Source of the DNA: Annona cherimola
Taxonomy: Eukaryota; Streptophyta; Magnoliopsida; Magnoliales; Annonaceae
Direction: 5' to 3'
DNA: 64,000 bases
Assembly: GCA_030490835.1 (NCBI GenBank)
Contig: CM059974.1
Coordinates: 6,517,501-6,581,500 of the forward strand
The translations under genes and the position numbers were made by a program. Below, one piece after another: positions 33,593 through 45,270 of this stretch (position 1 is its first letter; each line of letters starts with the position of its first letter). The notes below the pieces were generated by a model. It was not told where the DNA came from. It searched no databases and saw only the letters and a list, made by a program, of their open reading frames with translations.

Positions 33593-34282
33593 TTTATCTA
33601 TACAGTGGACACTCCCATGAGACTTGGAGAGATTGCTGTCACCCCAAAGGCTTGTTGTCACTCAACTCGAGAGGCATGACTAGTACCACCAAGCCTTTGG
33701 CTCGATGGCGTATCAAACATGGGTTTTGATTTTTGTTGCAGTGGAAAGTTGTAGATGACTTACCATCCTTTAATTCTACACAAGCATCTTCCGTTATAAA
33801 AATTTTAATTTTTAGTAACTAAAATTTTGTTGCTGAAGGCAATTAACTTACTCTCCTGAGCATATTAAGACAGTTTCTACTTCCTTAACTTTATATATCT
33901 TGCTTTGGCCTATTCCTAAAAAAAGGTGTGAAGACAAGTTTGTATTCATCTTTTCTAAAATAGTAAAAATATATTTTCTTGTGAGTTTTTCTTATTAAAG
34001 CATGGTTGTAAGCCATAATTTTTTTTAAAAATTTATATGCAATTTTCCTTCTTAATAAAGATTTTGGTTGCTGATAAGGGTTGAAAAAACGAATTTTCTC
34101 ATACCCTTTTACTCAGAAGCACATATTCGAAGGTCTTTTAGCATTTAGATTCTTTTTCTTGTCGGGAAGCATTTCAAGCACATAAGTAAAAAACAAAATT
34201 GTCCAAGACTTTATTCTAAGAAGGGTTCACCAGCTACAATCTCTTCTGTCCATCTCTTTTTATATTTTGGGTGTCCTTCGAA
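33593..34282. other. Intergenic DNA
   Basis: No gene or bounded element is recognised. Confidence 0.5.
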
Positions 34283-34500
34283 AGTGAAAATTTTTGGAAG
34301 AAAAATTTTTAATGTGGTATGATAAAGATAATGATAAAAAATAAAAAAGAATAAAGGTAAAATAAATAGGTAAGTCGTATGAGTAATTATATAGAAATAA
34401 TTGAAAAATATGAAAGTTGTACAGGAAGATGTGAAAAAATAATTAAAAAATAGGATAATTGTAGAAAGTGAAAAATTTTAATTTAAAAACCTATAGGTGT
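34283..34500 (+). repeat. Degenerate Tourist-like MITE copy
   Basis: It shares the family core (GATAAAGATAATGATAAAAAATAAA, GTAAAATAAATAGGTAAGT, GAAAAATTTTAATTTAAAA; see 34310-34485). The ends are decayed. Confidence 0.5.
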
Positions 34501-37500
34501 AAACGAGCACACAATTTCTTTAAATATTACATTTCAATGAAAGTCATTAACTCCTTTTTTAGCGCTTCTTTCATTGACGTAGTGAACTAATTACTTTTTT
34601 CAGTTACTATCCAAAATTTCCTTCATTTCACTAAAAAAATCCTGAGATCTGGAGTCATTTTGGCTGTATATCCTGCATAAATTTTTTTTTCCTGAGTATT
34701 AATTTGTTTCTTAGCACCCGCTCCACTTTTCTGTTTCGTTTTTCTTTTTTTTCATTTCGCTAATTCAAACAATAAAAGCATTGATGTGTGCCTTATTTTT
34801 CATCGGATTTAAACCAAACAAACAAGACCGTTTCAGTTCAGCCAGAACACATCAGAATCTTTGTAAGTATCACTATCAGTATTTATGGAATACTTAACAT
34901 AAGAACTGTAAAATTTTGGCTTTAATGAATATTTATAATATAACAACTGGTCCTGATTTTGCCCTTTGGTTTTCGTTTCTTACACGTGGTAGGCATACTG
35001 AGTGGTCCTGATCTGCTGCTCAGAAGACAAGAAATGTATGTGAATCATCATCCGATTAATTAATTTGTGGCATCCTTTTTGCGAAATAGCGAGAGTAGTT
35101 TTTTTTTAATCCTATTTATATACACAATCATCTCAAAAATGTGTTACAATCAAGCCCCTTGAAATGTTCTAATAATTTACCTACATCAATCAACCAATTT
35201 TCCTAGCATTGCATTTATTTGTCATCCTATTTTTCTTACACAATTCAACGATGGATACTCCTGCTGCCATTTGCAAGGAAGACGCTGCCACCACGCAACT
35301 GCCACAAACTGTATTTGCGGAGATTTGAAACCTGCTCACCACGTGAGGGAGAAAGCAGGTTTACCACTGAGGCAAGCCTCAGTGGCAACTAGCAAGAGTA
35401 CTCAATCCGGACTGGCGTACGTTTTCTTATACGCCTACTGACATATCTTCTAAGTAATTAATTACCTAATTTGTAAGTAGGGCTAATGATTTAGAGCGCG
35501 AAATCCCAAAAGGATGACATGAATGTTTCATCACAACATGACCAGGTAGCTAGGGTCATTCCTTGCATTGATTGCCAAAGAGAAATGTTGCGAGGAGCGA
35601 GGCTGCAGCATCTGCTTAAGCCCGGGGAGTACTGCCGCTAAATCGGTGGTTTGGTGTAAGCACAACATCATGAAGAGCTGAGCACAAACACAGGGCGAGT
35701 GAGTAAGGCACAAGCTATCTAGCTAGCTGCCAGTAAAATAATCCCATTTCCATTTCCCACCACGAACCTAGGCGTGCCGACAGCTTCCCCACCCCTCCTT
35801 GGAAAATTAAAAGCTTTTTCTACTCTGCCAGAGGCTGGGGCCTCATATTCCTGCTCTGCATAAACTAATATTTGGGACTGCTGGCGCCAGCCTTTTTTTT
35901 GGCCCCTGATCGTTCGCCCCGTTATACGCATCTACGAATGCGGAACTTTCGTACGCAGGCAGTATTAAAATTGCCCGCCCTAGATGAGCACCAAAAGACT
36001 GGAATGGTCTCGATCGGTAGCCGTGGAAACCAAATGGCGTCTGCTCATTGGCCACTGATTCATATACTCGGGAGGAGTCTGGGCGGTGGTACGCATGCCA
36101 TGCTTGCTCACTCTCCACGATCCAATAAATCCTTGCATCTTTCTGATAGTCTTACTCGTTCACTGAACCTGAAAAGTTGGAAAACTGTGACGCTTTTTTC
36201 GTTTTTTTTTTTTAAAAAAAAAAAAAAATCTAAATTCGCGCTTGCTTTAGATCAATCCGGTCGAAATAAGGTTTTAATTTATCGGTAGTGGATTAGGAAG
36301 GATGGACCACTCGGCGTGGGAGTGTGTGAAGTGTCTCTCACGCTGCGGCAAGCTGCTTAGCCAATTCCGCATATGTCTCTGCGTGCAGACAAACGCGCAA
36401 CGTGATCATGACATTGGGGTGACGTGCTGCATGAGACTTATTGGGACCTCGTTACTTTCGAAACAAATGCCGTCCGGCAATCCAAACCGTTGATTTGGTG
36501 GGCCACATGCACCTCCAAAGACGCTTGCTGCGACACGTCTCAAAGTGGTGGAAATATTTCATAGCTTCGTGGCGGCATGGTAGCCAACGGGCTTTTGTAT
36601 TGAATAATGATAGCATTCCGTTCTTTCTGATTCGTCCACGTAACGCTTGCGAAGTGCCCGTTTGGCATGCCACAAGTTGCCTCTGGCATGTACGTGCCGC
36701 ACTAGCAAAAGAAAATGCTAGCTAACCTGCTTCTCCTTCACTGGTCCACCACAGATGCTAAGGTGGACCAATCACCTTCTCTTCTTCCTATTCTATCGCT
36801 CACATTATCTGGCTAGCTAAGTCGATCAAATTCAGAGGCTACCCATACTAGCTCTTTTCTTCAATTATACGATTGAATTATATATATATATATATACACA
36901 CAACTATTGCACTTAAAGTCCTAAGATAATCTTATAATTTTCAAGAAAACAATAAATTTTCATCTATTTTTTAAAGAAATACATTGCTTCCATCTATTTT
37001 TGAGGAGATACACTGCTTCAATTAATTTTAAACTCTCATGCAATTGAAAGAGTTAAATTCCCGTCAATTGCGCCTGTGGCAGCAGATGTTACCACCAAGA
37101 TGACGACCTAATGGTAATTATAAAGTTAGTTTTAGTTATTAGTTTTTAATAATTTTTATGCTTCTAATCTATTGATGATGGATATTCACTAGGTAAGGTT
37201 ATTTGTTTATGTTAGAAAATGAACAACCATGCAAAACATTTATTTAGTTAATTGTTATATTAGATCGATGCGATTTAACGTTCAGGCAGGATGACTCAAT
37301 TAAGTTTTTTTTTTTTTTTAAAACTATATATGACCAAAGCAGTTGGCGGCTAAGACAAGCAATGTATCTTTTTGGAAAATATAATTTCGGTGATATCACG
37401 TGCTTGGCGTTTCAGACATGGAAGATGTTAATATATTTAAGATTAATAGCCAGAGTTTGTTCACATAAATAAAAAGAAAAAGACCACAGACCAAGAAATT

Positions 37501-38189
37501 AATGCTTCTGTCGACATGGTTTGACAGAGTCCCTGGGGCAGCTGGTGCTGGTTTGGATTGAATTCCTTTAACACATCTAAAATTTCCCATCAAAAGGGAC
37601 GCAACACAACCCCACCTAGTAAAAATGCATTCATGTCATTCTAGCCATATTCCTTCCACCTCTAGTGACAATGATCCAGCAACCATTTTGGTTTGGATAT
37701 TAGCATTTCATCTTCAAATATTGGAGCGTTATCTCATGGTACAAATCATGGAACTAGGGAGCATCCACACGTGTATACCATGATACATAGTTTTCTTTGT
37801 TTTTTGTCATTCGATTTCTACAATTTTTAAAAATAAATTATACATATTTAAACCAGCCTTTTATATGGTAAAATTAATCTTAAAATGCAATACATGCGCC
37901 CTGAACCAGTTGAATTTCCTACCGTATGCAGCTAGGTTCTTAATTAAGTAAAAAAACTCTACTAGAATTAGAACATGGCCGAAAATGCTTCCTCTCCTCC
38001 TCTTTGACCTCCCCATGCTTGCGCGTATATGAAAACTTCTCGCCTAAAATTTCAGTTAAAAGATCACATGAAATCCCCAGACTGCTTGCTTTTTCCCCGC
38101 AACATTTCTATGTCAGGGAAAAGCATCAGTCTAATCTACCAAGACTAGGACTACCGCTGTATCAAGGTAAAAATGACAAGAACTTTTGG
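34501..38189. other. Long intergenic stretch without a recognised gene
   Basis: This is mixed unique DNA. About 35250-36730 is richer in GC, with open frames up to 138 codons on both strands, none with a family motif. A T13/A14 junction tract lies at about 36202-36228 and (TA)n at about 36879-36894. Part of the GC-rich stretch could be an uncalled gene fragment. Confidence 0.4.
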
Positions 38190-38431
38190 ATATAAAAGTT
38201 TTCACTCTTGATAATAATCTTATTTTTTAATCAGTTTTCTTATTTCTCTAAATAATCATCATATCTTTTAATCATTCCTACACAACTCTTCATACGATTA
38301 ACTTATCTATTTTAATTTTATATTTTTTACTCATTATTATTATCCTATCATATTATATTATTTTCTTCGATTCGAAAACTTTTATATAAAAAATTTTTTA
38401 TCCAAAAATTTTATCACTTTCCAAACACACC
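38190..38431 (-). repeat. Tourist-like MITE copy (reverse orientation)
   Basis: The right end reads CCAAACACACCC and the body is the reverse of the family core (ACTTTTCACTCTTGATAAT ... TATCCTATCATATTATATTA). The left end is worn. Confidence 0.6.
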
Positions 38432-38440
38432 CTTATAATT

Positions 38441-39562
38441 GAAAAACTTTACGTTATAAACCCTCTAACTTGGTGTATTAGCATTTTGAGTCTTGAGGTA
38501 TATGTATTAGCATTTTGAACCTTGCTAAGTTTCAATATTTGTGTTTTAAACCCTCTCTCCTGACGCCGTCAACAAAGCTCCGTCTACTTGTCCCTCCGCA
38601 GACGCTTTTTTTCGAATGACCAAATTGCCCCCATATACGTGCTTTTAAAATGAAGAAGACGAAGACCAGTGTTGTTGGTGTCATCCATCGCCTCGCCGTA
38701 GCAGTCGAGTTAAACTCCCTTGATGCTTCAAAATTTCAATTTGCACATGCAGCAATGTTGAGCGAAGGGCTAGTAGCTCCGTCATTGTTCTTGCTATTGA
38801 ACTCTCCAATCTGTCTCAATCAGGGACCATTCCACCCTTCCTGTCCAACCTCTCTTCCCTCATTCTACCTGATCTCTCTCACAACTCATTTAACAGTTCA
38901 CTTCAGGAGCATCTCCGTCATCTCTCTCCTTAAGGGCTTTATTCTTCAATACAACTCTCTTACAAAGGATGATATTGATGGCAGCCATGGCTCCCCTTGT
39001 TGATAAAGATGATGGAGCACTGTATTTCATGCTCCAGTGGTGCATTTGGGAATCGTGTAATGTAGCAGTATTTATGTGTTTTAAATCATTAATGAAATAT
39101 ATAATTTTACTCAAACGATTGCATTGAACAAATAAAAATATTTTGAAGTTATTTTCAGCCTGGTTCCATAAAAATATTTATTTATTTTAAAAAAGTATGA
39201 AATTATTTCAAGCATTTAAATTAAATAATTATTATTTAATAATCACCATGACTTTAGGTCTTCATTTCAAATACGAATTGATTTTTAAATTTATATATAT
39301 GCAATGGTATTTATTTATAATTTTCGTATATATGCAATGATATTTATTTTTAGTTTGTATATATATACGCGATGATATTTTTTTATTTTGTATATATATA
39401 TATACATATGCAAGGGCATTTTTGACAACACACATGGGTTGATGGTGCTTTTCTATTAAAATGCAAATACTAAAACTTAACAGGGTTTAAAATGCTAATT
39501 CGCAAATCTCGGGTTCAAAATGCTAATACGCAAACTTAGAAGGTTTATGGTGCAAATTTTCC
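38441..39562. mobile_element. Pack-MULE-like element carrying an LRR gene fragment
   Basis: Terminal inverted repeats of about 130 bp share ATAAACCYTCTAA and the tandem motif GTATTAGCATTTTGARYC (left) with its complement GGGTTCAAAATGCTAATACGC (right, given as 39511-39531). The flanks CTTATAATT (38432-38440) and CTTATAGTT (39563-39571) form a 9-bp TSD with one mismatch, characteristic of Mutator-like elements. No transposase is present. The interior holds an LRR-coding fragment (38778-38960) and unrelated AT-rich DNA. Confidence 0.75.
38778..38960 (+). pseudogene. Captured leucine-rich-repeat (receptor-kinase type) fragment
   Basis: In the frame starting at 38778 the translation contains VIVLAIELSNLSQSGTIPPF, then LSNLSSLILPDLSHNSFNSS and LQEHLRHLSPLRAL. 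This is about two plant-type LRRs (LxxLxLSxNxFxGxxP) from the N-terminal part of an LRR receptor-like kinase ectodomain. It has no start codon context, no further repeats and no kinase domain, so it is a broken gene piece inside the MULE. Another frame of this region gives a 117-codon open frame from 38650 that does not resemble a protein family. Confidence 0.7.
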
Positions 39563-39571
39563 CTTATAGTT

Positions 39572-41247
39572 CAAAAAAATCTGCATATATTTAAAAATGA
39601 TAAGCATGATTTTTACATAAAATACATAAAATATAATTATATTAATAAGTTTATTAAAAATTTAAATGGACTAGTCACATATGATCATGTCTCTATATAT
39701 AAGACATCTTAGGGTGTACCTAATGATTGAAAATTAAAATCTGCCCTATATGGATTATAAAATTACAATTTTACTATTGGTATTAATGAACATCATTTAT
39801 TTTATTAAGATATTAAAAATTTCCAAATTGAATTCTTTGATCGACGACATTTGCTTAAAAATGTATACATATTTATGTACAAATTATAGAAATGCTTATA
39901 CATAATTATTGATATATTATAATATATAACACTTTATCTAATTTGTCCATATAGAAATACTATTTTAGATTATTTAGATATTCAAAATATAACTTTTAAC
40001 TTAATATTTAAGTCAAATTATTTGTTAGGTTAATTTTATATCATTTTCAAGTGAACTCATATACATATACACCTGATTTAGATGAAATTTAGTATGCTAC
40101 TAAAATAAGTTGTTACAAATGCAATAGGTAAGTTAGATTTTGATTTTATTATTAGTGTGAGATCCTTTTGAACCCAACTACACCTTAATTACATCCTAAC
40201 ATGTCACTACCTACGAGTCTTTCTTTTGCATGAAAGTTGAGACTTTAATTTGTGATCTTTCTTTTATGACAAGAGGGAGGATTTAACACCCAATATTTAA
40301 TATGAAACGAAAGAGAATGTTCTCATGTTATACATATGTGAAATGAAGCATTTTAACTTGTTATTCCTTGTAATAGGGATTTTCTACAAGCTAGTTATAG
40401 TCTTGCGTTTCCTCGTCCAGGATGGCAGCCGTCTTCAAGATAACAATAGTCTCTGGTGTGGCCTACCTGACGTTTGATCAGATTTTCTTCCAGCATTGGC
40501 CAAGTCGGATATATTTGTATTTTAGGTTTGCCTTTATGGTGCAAGCAAAGAAGAAACACGCAATAGACTATAAGTCATTGTTGGTGCACTTGAAAGGCTT
40601 GTCTAAGCTTGCCCAGAAATTAATTAACCCACTAAACAGTAGTAGAAACTGAGGCAACCCAGATTTTATATGATCACGGGAGAAAATTGCTTCAATTTCG
40701 TTCAGATATTCGGTATTAATTTATACTAGAATATTACCACAACCACTTTACTATAAGTCTGTTAGAAAAAATAAAAAAAAACTTTTGTGACTCTTTTTTG
40801 AATTTGTCATTCAAAGTCATATTTTTAATAACATTTTTTCTCATTACAATATTACTTTTTGCAATATTCACTAGGTTGAAAGTTGATTTTTAGTGACAAC
40901 AATTATTTATGTTTCTAAATAGAACTTTCTATGACAATAAGTGTTAAGTGTTGCTAAAAATATGCTACAAAATGATAATTCTCTTATTGTACACATTTAT
41001 AGTCCTTCATACCAATTAGTTAACTAAAATTTTAAACTTATTTACGCAAGTCATGAATTTTGTTTCGTTTGAGAATGGACATGTATAACCTCTCAGAAAA
41101 TTCTTTCTTCGTGGTCAATTTATTTCTTCAATCGAGGTTATTTTTATTTTTTACTTCGTAAGTAGCGTCAAGCATGATAAATGTGTTAGTACTTTTTCAT
41201 GTCACTATGAGTGAAAAATAATCGTTTGTTCAAGAAAAATAAAACAC
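39572..41247. other. Intergenic DNA with decayed repeats
   Basis: A fold-back remnant lies at about 39570-39710. About 39900-40200 (GATGAAATTTAGTATGCTAC, ACAAATGCAATAGG) looks like a worn relative of the MULE at 52780-53160. Nothing coding is recognised. Confidence 0.4.
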
Positions 41248-41262
41248 AACAAAAGTTAAGGA

Positions 41263-41400
41263 TTTGCGAACCTGCCCATAGGGCAGTTGGTTTCGCATGG
41301 GGGCTTCATGCCCACCCACCGGGATTTGATTCCCGTCTCTTGCAGGTGCCATTGACCCGTTGCTTCTCTGGGAAAATCAAAAAAGAAAAAATAAAAATAA
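41263..41400 (+). mobile_element. tRNA-derived SINE with 15-bp TSD
   Basis: The 138-bp element has a polymerase III A box (TAGGGCAGTTGG, 41279-41290) and B box (GATTTGATTCC, 41323-41333) spaced as in a tRNA head. It ends in an A-rich tail (AAAAAAGAAAAAATAAAAAT). It is flanked by perfect 15-bp direct repeats AACAAAAGTTAAGGA at 41248-41262 and 41401-41415, as expected for target-primed retrotransposition. The B box is slightly off consensus (GGTTCGANTCC), so activity is doubtful. Confidence 0.88.
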
Positions 41401-41415
41401 AACAAAAGTTAAGGA

Positions 41416-42043
41416 CCTGTTGGGTGCATCGTTAAGATAAGCGAAAAGGGAATACTACATTTTTTTTTTTTTTTTAATAATTTCTTTCTTTATCAGTGGA
41501 GGAATCTTTTACTTGCACGAACTAACAAATATTCTTTATATGTTTGATGAACACGGATAGTATTTGAATAATCCTGAAATTCCCTTAGACAACTTCTCGT
41601 TTATATTATACCATTGTAGTGAGGATTCGAGTGGATCACACGTTCAGTGGCGACCTTATGCCTAGCTAATAACAGCCCTTTCCATTAACTTCCACATGAT
41701 TAATTACATGCATTTACAGCCATACTAGCCATCACAAGACCCAATATAGCTTTTAATTCAGTCTTCTTCTTCACGAAGATGGTACAAATTTTTAATCCTG
41801 TGATGATCACAACACTTCCCTACCGTTTACATAATTACAGTATGGCACTGATCAATTTGGATACTACTGTACGTAAAGGATATTAACTAAAGGACCTCAT
41901 TTATGTCACCTTAGTCTTCCCTTTTTATATTTTTAATCTTAATTTCGACAGTGTGTTCTGTTCTGTACACAGCAAAATCAAAGGAAAATCTGAAGTGAGC
42001 AATGGGCACAGAACATGTTCGATCGTGCACGTGGCTGACATAT
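41416..42043. other. MYB 3' flank
   Basis: This is downstream of the MYB stop on the minus strand and probably includes its 3' UTR. A T15 tract lies at 41461-41475. No other feature is recognised. Confidence 0.45.
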
Positions 42044-43366
42044 TTAAAAATGACTCTGATCAGCACACGGTAGCGAGTCATTCCAATCCATGTTGCCCAT
42101 GCTCTCCAAGCAACCCAAGCCCAAATCTTGAATGCCAAATCCCTGATAATCCAGTAACCATGCGCAGCTCTCTTCCCACGTCGACCCCATGATGTTGCTG
42201 AAGTCATTTCCCTTGATCGAGAACTTGAGAGAGTCTTCGATGGGGGAGAGGTCCTCATCCCACAAGCAATTCATTAGTGGGTCTTCATTGCTGTTGTCGT
42301 CGGAGCATGGCAACGAGCTGTTTGACGAATTCGCCTGCGGGCTTGAATTCTCCTCCTTGGCATTGTGCCCATCCGTCCCCTCCTCTGCTAGCTGCTGTTC
42401 TTTGGACTGTGGAATGGACGTAGCAGGTGTTGAATTCGGGCTAGCTTTTTTGTTGAGCGGCTCATGCGTCACAGGGTCTATTCCCATCTTAATGAGCTTT
42501 TTCTTGATGTGGGTGTTCCAGTGGTTCTTTATTTCATTATCTGTTCTTCCCGGCAGCCTTGCCGCTATCTTCGACCACCTGCCACGCGCCACCACAAGCA
42601 TGATACATGTTATTAATTCAATAATAATTAAAAAAGCAATTAATTAACCAGAGAAAAGCTTTCTGGTGGACAGGCAAATCATATTTGGTAGAGCGTCCAA
42701 AGCAATCTTAATCTCTTAGGTGAAATGCAGCCCCACAGATCTTGCTGGGGGAACAAAAGATTTCTTGCCAGTCTAACTGAGAAAGGGAAATTTTGGGAAC
42801 ATGGTCGTTGGTATGATATACCCAGTACAATCATCCCATTAATCTTCTCCTTCTCCACAGCTCAAAAATCAAGAGTGATCCCATATTATGCGGTCCGAAT
42901 TAAAACTATGCGTGACCAATACGACAGGCCTGATCTTCGCGCTATGCTGCATAACATAGTCTTCATGCATGCACGTAGGAGTCATATGTGAATTAAATCA
43001 CGATGTTTTCCCAGTAGACGTTTGCGTTTGTATCGGATTGATCATGCCTGACGTTTTAGGAGACAGACGAAGAAGAGAGATGGAGGAGGGTAAGAAAAAG
43101 AACCTATTTCCTAAGCGAGCATGGAGATCGATAACCAATTGCTCCTCTGCATCAGTCAAGAGGCCTCTTTTGAGATCAGGCCTGAGGTAGTTGGTCCACC
43201 TCAGCCTGCAGCTCTTGCCGCATCGAAGGAGGCCGGCGAGCTTGGGAACAGCTCGCCAGCAGCACTGGCCATTGGTGAGGATGAAGTTGATGAGCTTCTT
43301 GTCTTCCTCGGCAGTCCATGGCCCCTTCTTCACGCCCAGCTTGTCACAGCAGGGTTGTCTGCCCAT
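42044..43366 (-). CDS. R2R3-MYB transcription factor, MYB20/42/43/85 clade
   Basis: Exons 43366-43104 and 42578-42044 (-) join AATAG|GTTCTT ... GTGGCAG|GTGGTC inside LGN-R-WSK, giving 265 residues. The R2 repeat (about 14-64) has W17, W37, W57; R3 (67-115) has W89 and W108 in [16 protein letters not shown]. The start [18 protein letters not shown], the stretch [20 protein letters not shown] and the post-domain sequence [13 protein letters not shown] are those of the clade that in Arabidopsis activates phenylalanine, lignin and secondary-wall genes. The R3 bHLH-binding signature is absent (Asp80 at the Arg/Lys position). The C-terminus is Ser/Asn-rich, then acidic ([17 protein letters not shown]), a plausible activation region. 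The usual MYB intron 1 (after VPKLAG) is missing. An in-frame GTG precedes the ATG but the ATG fits the family. Confidence 0.93.
42579..43103 (-). other. MYB intron (525 bp)
   Basis: A GT...AG intron at the conserved second R2R3-MYB position (phase 2, inside the LGNR codon). It has no repeat or coding motif. Confidence 0.9.
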
Positions 43367-43440
43367 CACTAGGAAGCGAGCAACACAAGCTAAGAAAAGA
43401 AACCCACAAACTCAAAAGACTCAAAAGCCCCAGACCCGTC

Positions 43441-43448
43441 TATAAATA
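43441..43448 (-). promoter_or_regulatory. Candidate TATA box of the MYB gene
   Basis: On the minus strand TATTTATA lies 75 bp upstream of the ATG, a usual distance for a short 5' UTR. Confidence 0.55.
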
Positions 43449-44300
43449 AGAGGCCAGCACACCACAAATGCCGGGGCCATCATCGTCTGATGAAAGGTGC
43501 AGCTGAACTAAATCAGCTGTCCTGCTGTCGTTTCTTTCTCATGATTGCGATTGCAACTTGATATATATGATGGGGGACCGAAGACATTTCTACCTCTTAA
43601 GGTTCCATCTTAGCTAGCTATTTCCACCTTTTTTTAGTTTTTTCACCACACTTCCCTCCCAAATTGCTATCCTACTCAACCATTCCATCATCCATTTCGT
43701 CATCATCTCACCTTACTGTATTTTAATATCTTTATAAACATATTTCCAATACTATCCTTAATTCATTAATGATTATATGCATGGACGTATAAAGGTAAAA
43801 TACAGTACCAAAAGTGCCCTTTCTTGAGCTTGGGGAGTTGATAGGACAGCTGGAAGATATTTGTGGATAAAAGCCCAGAAATATATATCTCGTACTAACC
43901 GCTGGGTATGGTGCGGATCGGGAATACTAATGAGGTGGACATAGGGGTGTCGTAACCCAAACTCAATGACCTGAACCGACTTTTAATAATGGTTGGGTTT
44001 AATTCCTAAGAAATCAGGTTCAATAATTTTATGAGTTGACTACTCTTTTTTCACAGTCTTCATATGACACTTACGATTTGTATTTTGTTAAAGTCTGCTC
44101 GACGAAAAGGTTATCCGTGGTTTTTTAAATAACCATAATCTCCTCATTGGTGATATGTGTAAAATAAATGAAGGAAAGGTTTAACAAGTATCGGAGGTAA
44201 TATTGATAAAATAAATATATTGTTAATCATAGCAATTGTTTTTGGAGTGAATATATAAGTTTAGACATCTTGAGATTCCATATTTTAATCATGAAAAAGG
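43449..44300. other. MYB upstream region and hAT left flank
   Basis: The proximal part is the MYB promoter. At about 43945 TAGGGGTGTCGTAACCCAAAC could be the left end of the hAT element whose transposase remnant follows, but no matching right end or TSD was found. Confidence 0.4.
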
Positions 44301-44816
44301 TTGGTGAATTTTTTTCTAAAAGTAAAGGAGAAAATGCACCAATTGCTAAACATTTATCATTACCAAGCCAAGTATACACCAACGCCTCAAAAGGTGAAGG
44401 CAATCAACAATGAGAATGAGAAAGTCAATGATTTTGATCGTAGAGATGCTACATTTAAGAGCTATTTAAAGAAAGAGGAGGTTCACGACGAAAAAATGAA
44501 TTGGATCAGTATTTGAAAGAGATTATAGAAAAATGGTAATGAAGATAATCCTTTTGGTAATTAACATTATGGTCCACTTCTATGTTTCAAATTTTATCAT
44601 AAGTGAGTGACTTTTGCTACTGCTACCTCTATAGTTATTTCAGAGTTTACATTTAGTATGCGAGGCCAAGTGCTTGATCCATATGGAAGCTCTGTAACAT
44701 CTACCGTTGTAGAGTCTTTGATTTCGACTCAAAATGAGCAACGTTTATCGATAGAGCTTGAAACTGAAGGAGAAAATGTGATTGAAGTGGGGGAATCTTC
44801 TCAAGACAATCTTTAA
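44301..44816 (+). pseudogene. hAT-family transposase remnant (C-terminal part)
   Basis: Two + frames and the sequence between them show a decayed Ac-type hAT transposase. ELDQYLKEII (44498-44527) corresponds to the ELDxYL motif. After an in-frame stop, ATSIVISEFTFSMRGQVLDP (44619-44678) and YGSSVTSTVVESLISTQNE correspond to the hAT dimerisation domain (family form SxxxSESAFSxGGRVLDPxRSSL...VEALICTQNWL). The conserved Ala and Gly in ESAFSxGGR are changed and frameshifts or stops separate the blocks, so it is not functional. The upstream catalytic core is missing. Confidence 0.75.
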
Positions 44817-44994
44817 ATTCATTGACCAGAATTATTTATTTACAATTTGATTTGTATGCAACTAAACTAATTTTTGTTGTTTGTACTGAATCTAATACTT
44901 GCAATAACATTTTGATGATAATGAATTTCAAGTGATTATTATTTCCAATTTATTTTTCTTATTACTAAAATTATATTACGCATACTTGCGGTGT

Positions 44995-45270
44995 GTTTAG
45001 ATACATCTATAACTTTTTAGACCAAAAATTTTTAATGTAAAAATTTTCATTCTCTACAATTACTCTATTTTTAATCATGTTTTCATATCTTTCTATATAA
45101 TCACTATACTTTCTAATCCTTTCTACACAACCACTTATACAATAAGTCTATTTATTTTTAACTTTATTCTCCTTACTACTCATCATATAATATTATTTTC
45201 TCATATTTAAAAAACTTCTACTTAAAAATTTTTTATTCTAAAAGTTTTATCACTTCCCAAAGAGACTTTT
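44995..45270 (-). repeat. Degenerate Tourist-like MITE copy
   Basis: CGGTGTGTTTAGATAC at the left, then the reverse-orientation core (AATTTTCATTCTCTACAATTAC, TTTTATCACTTCCCAAAGAGAC at the right; see 45040-45270). Confidence 0.55.
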
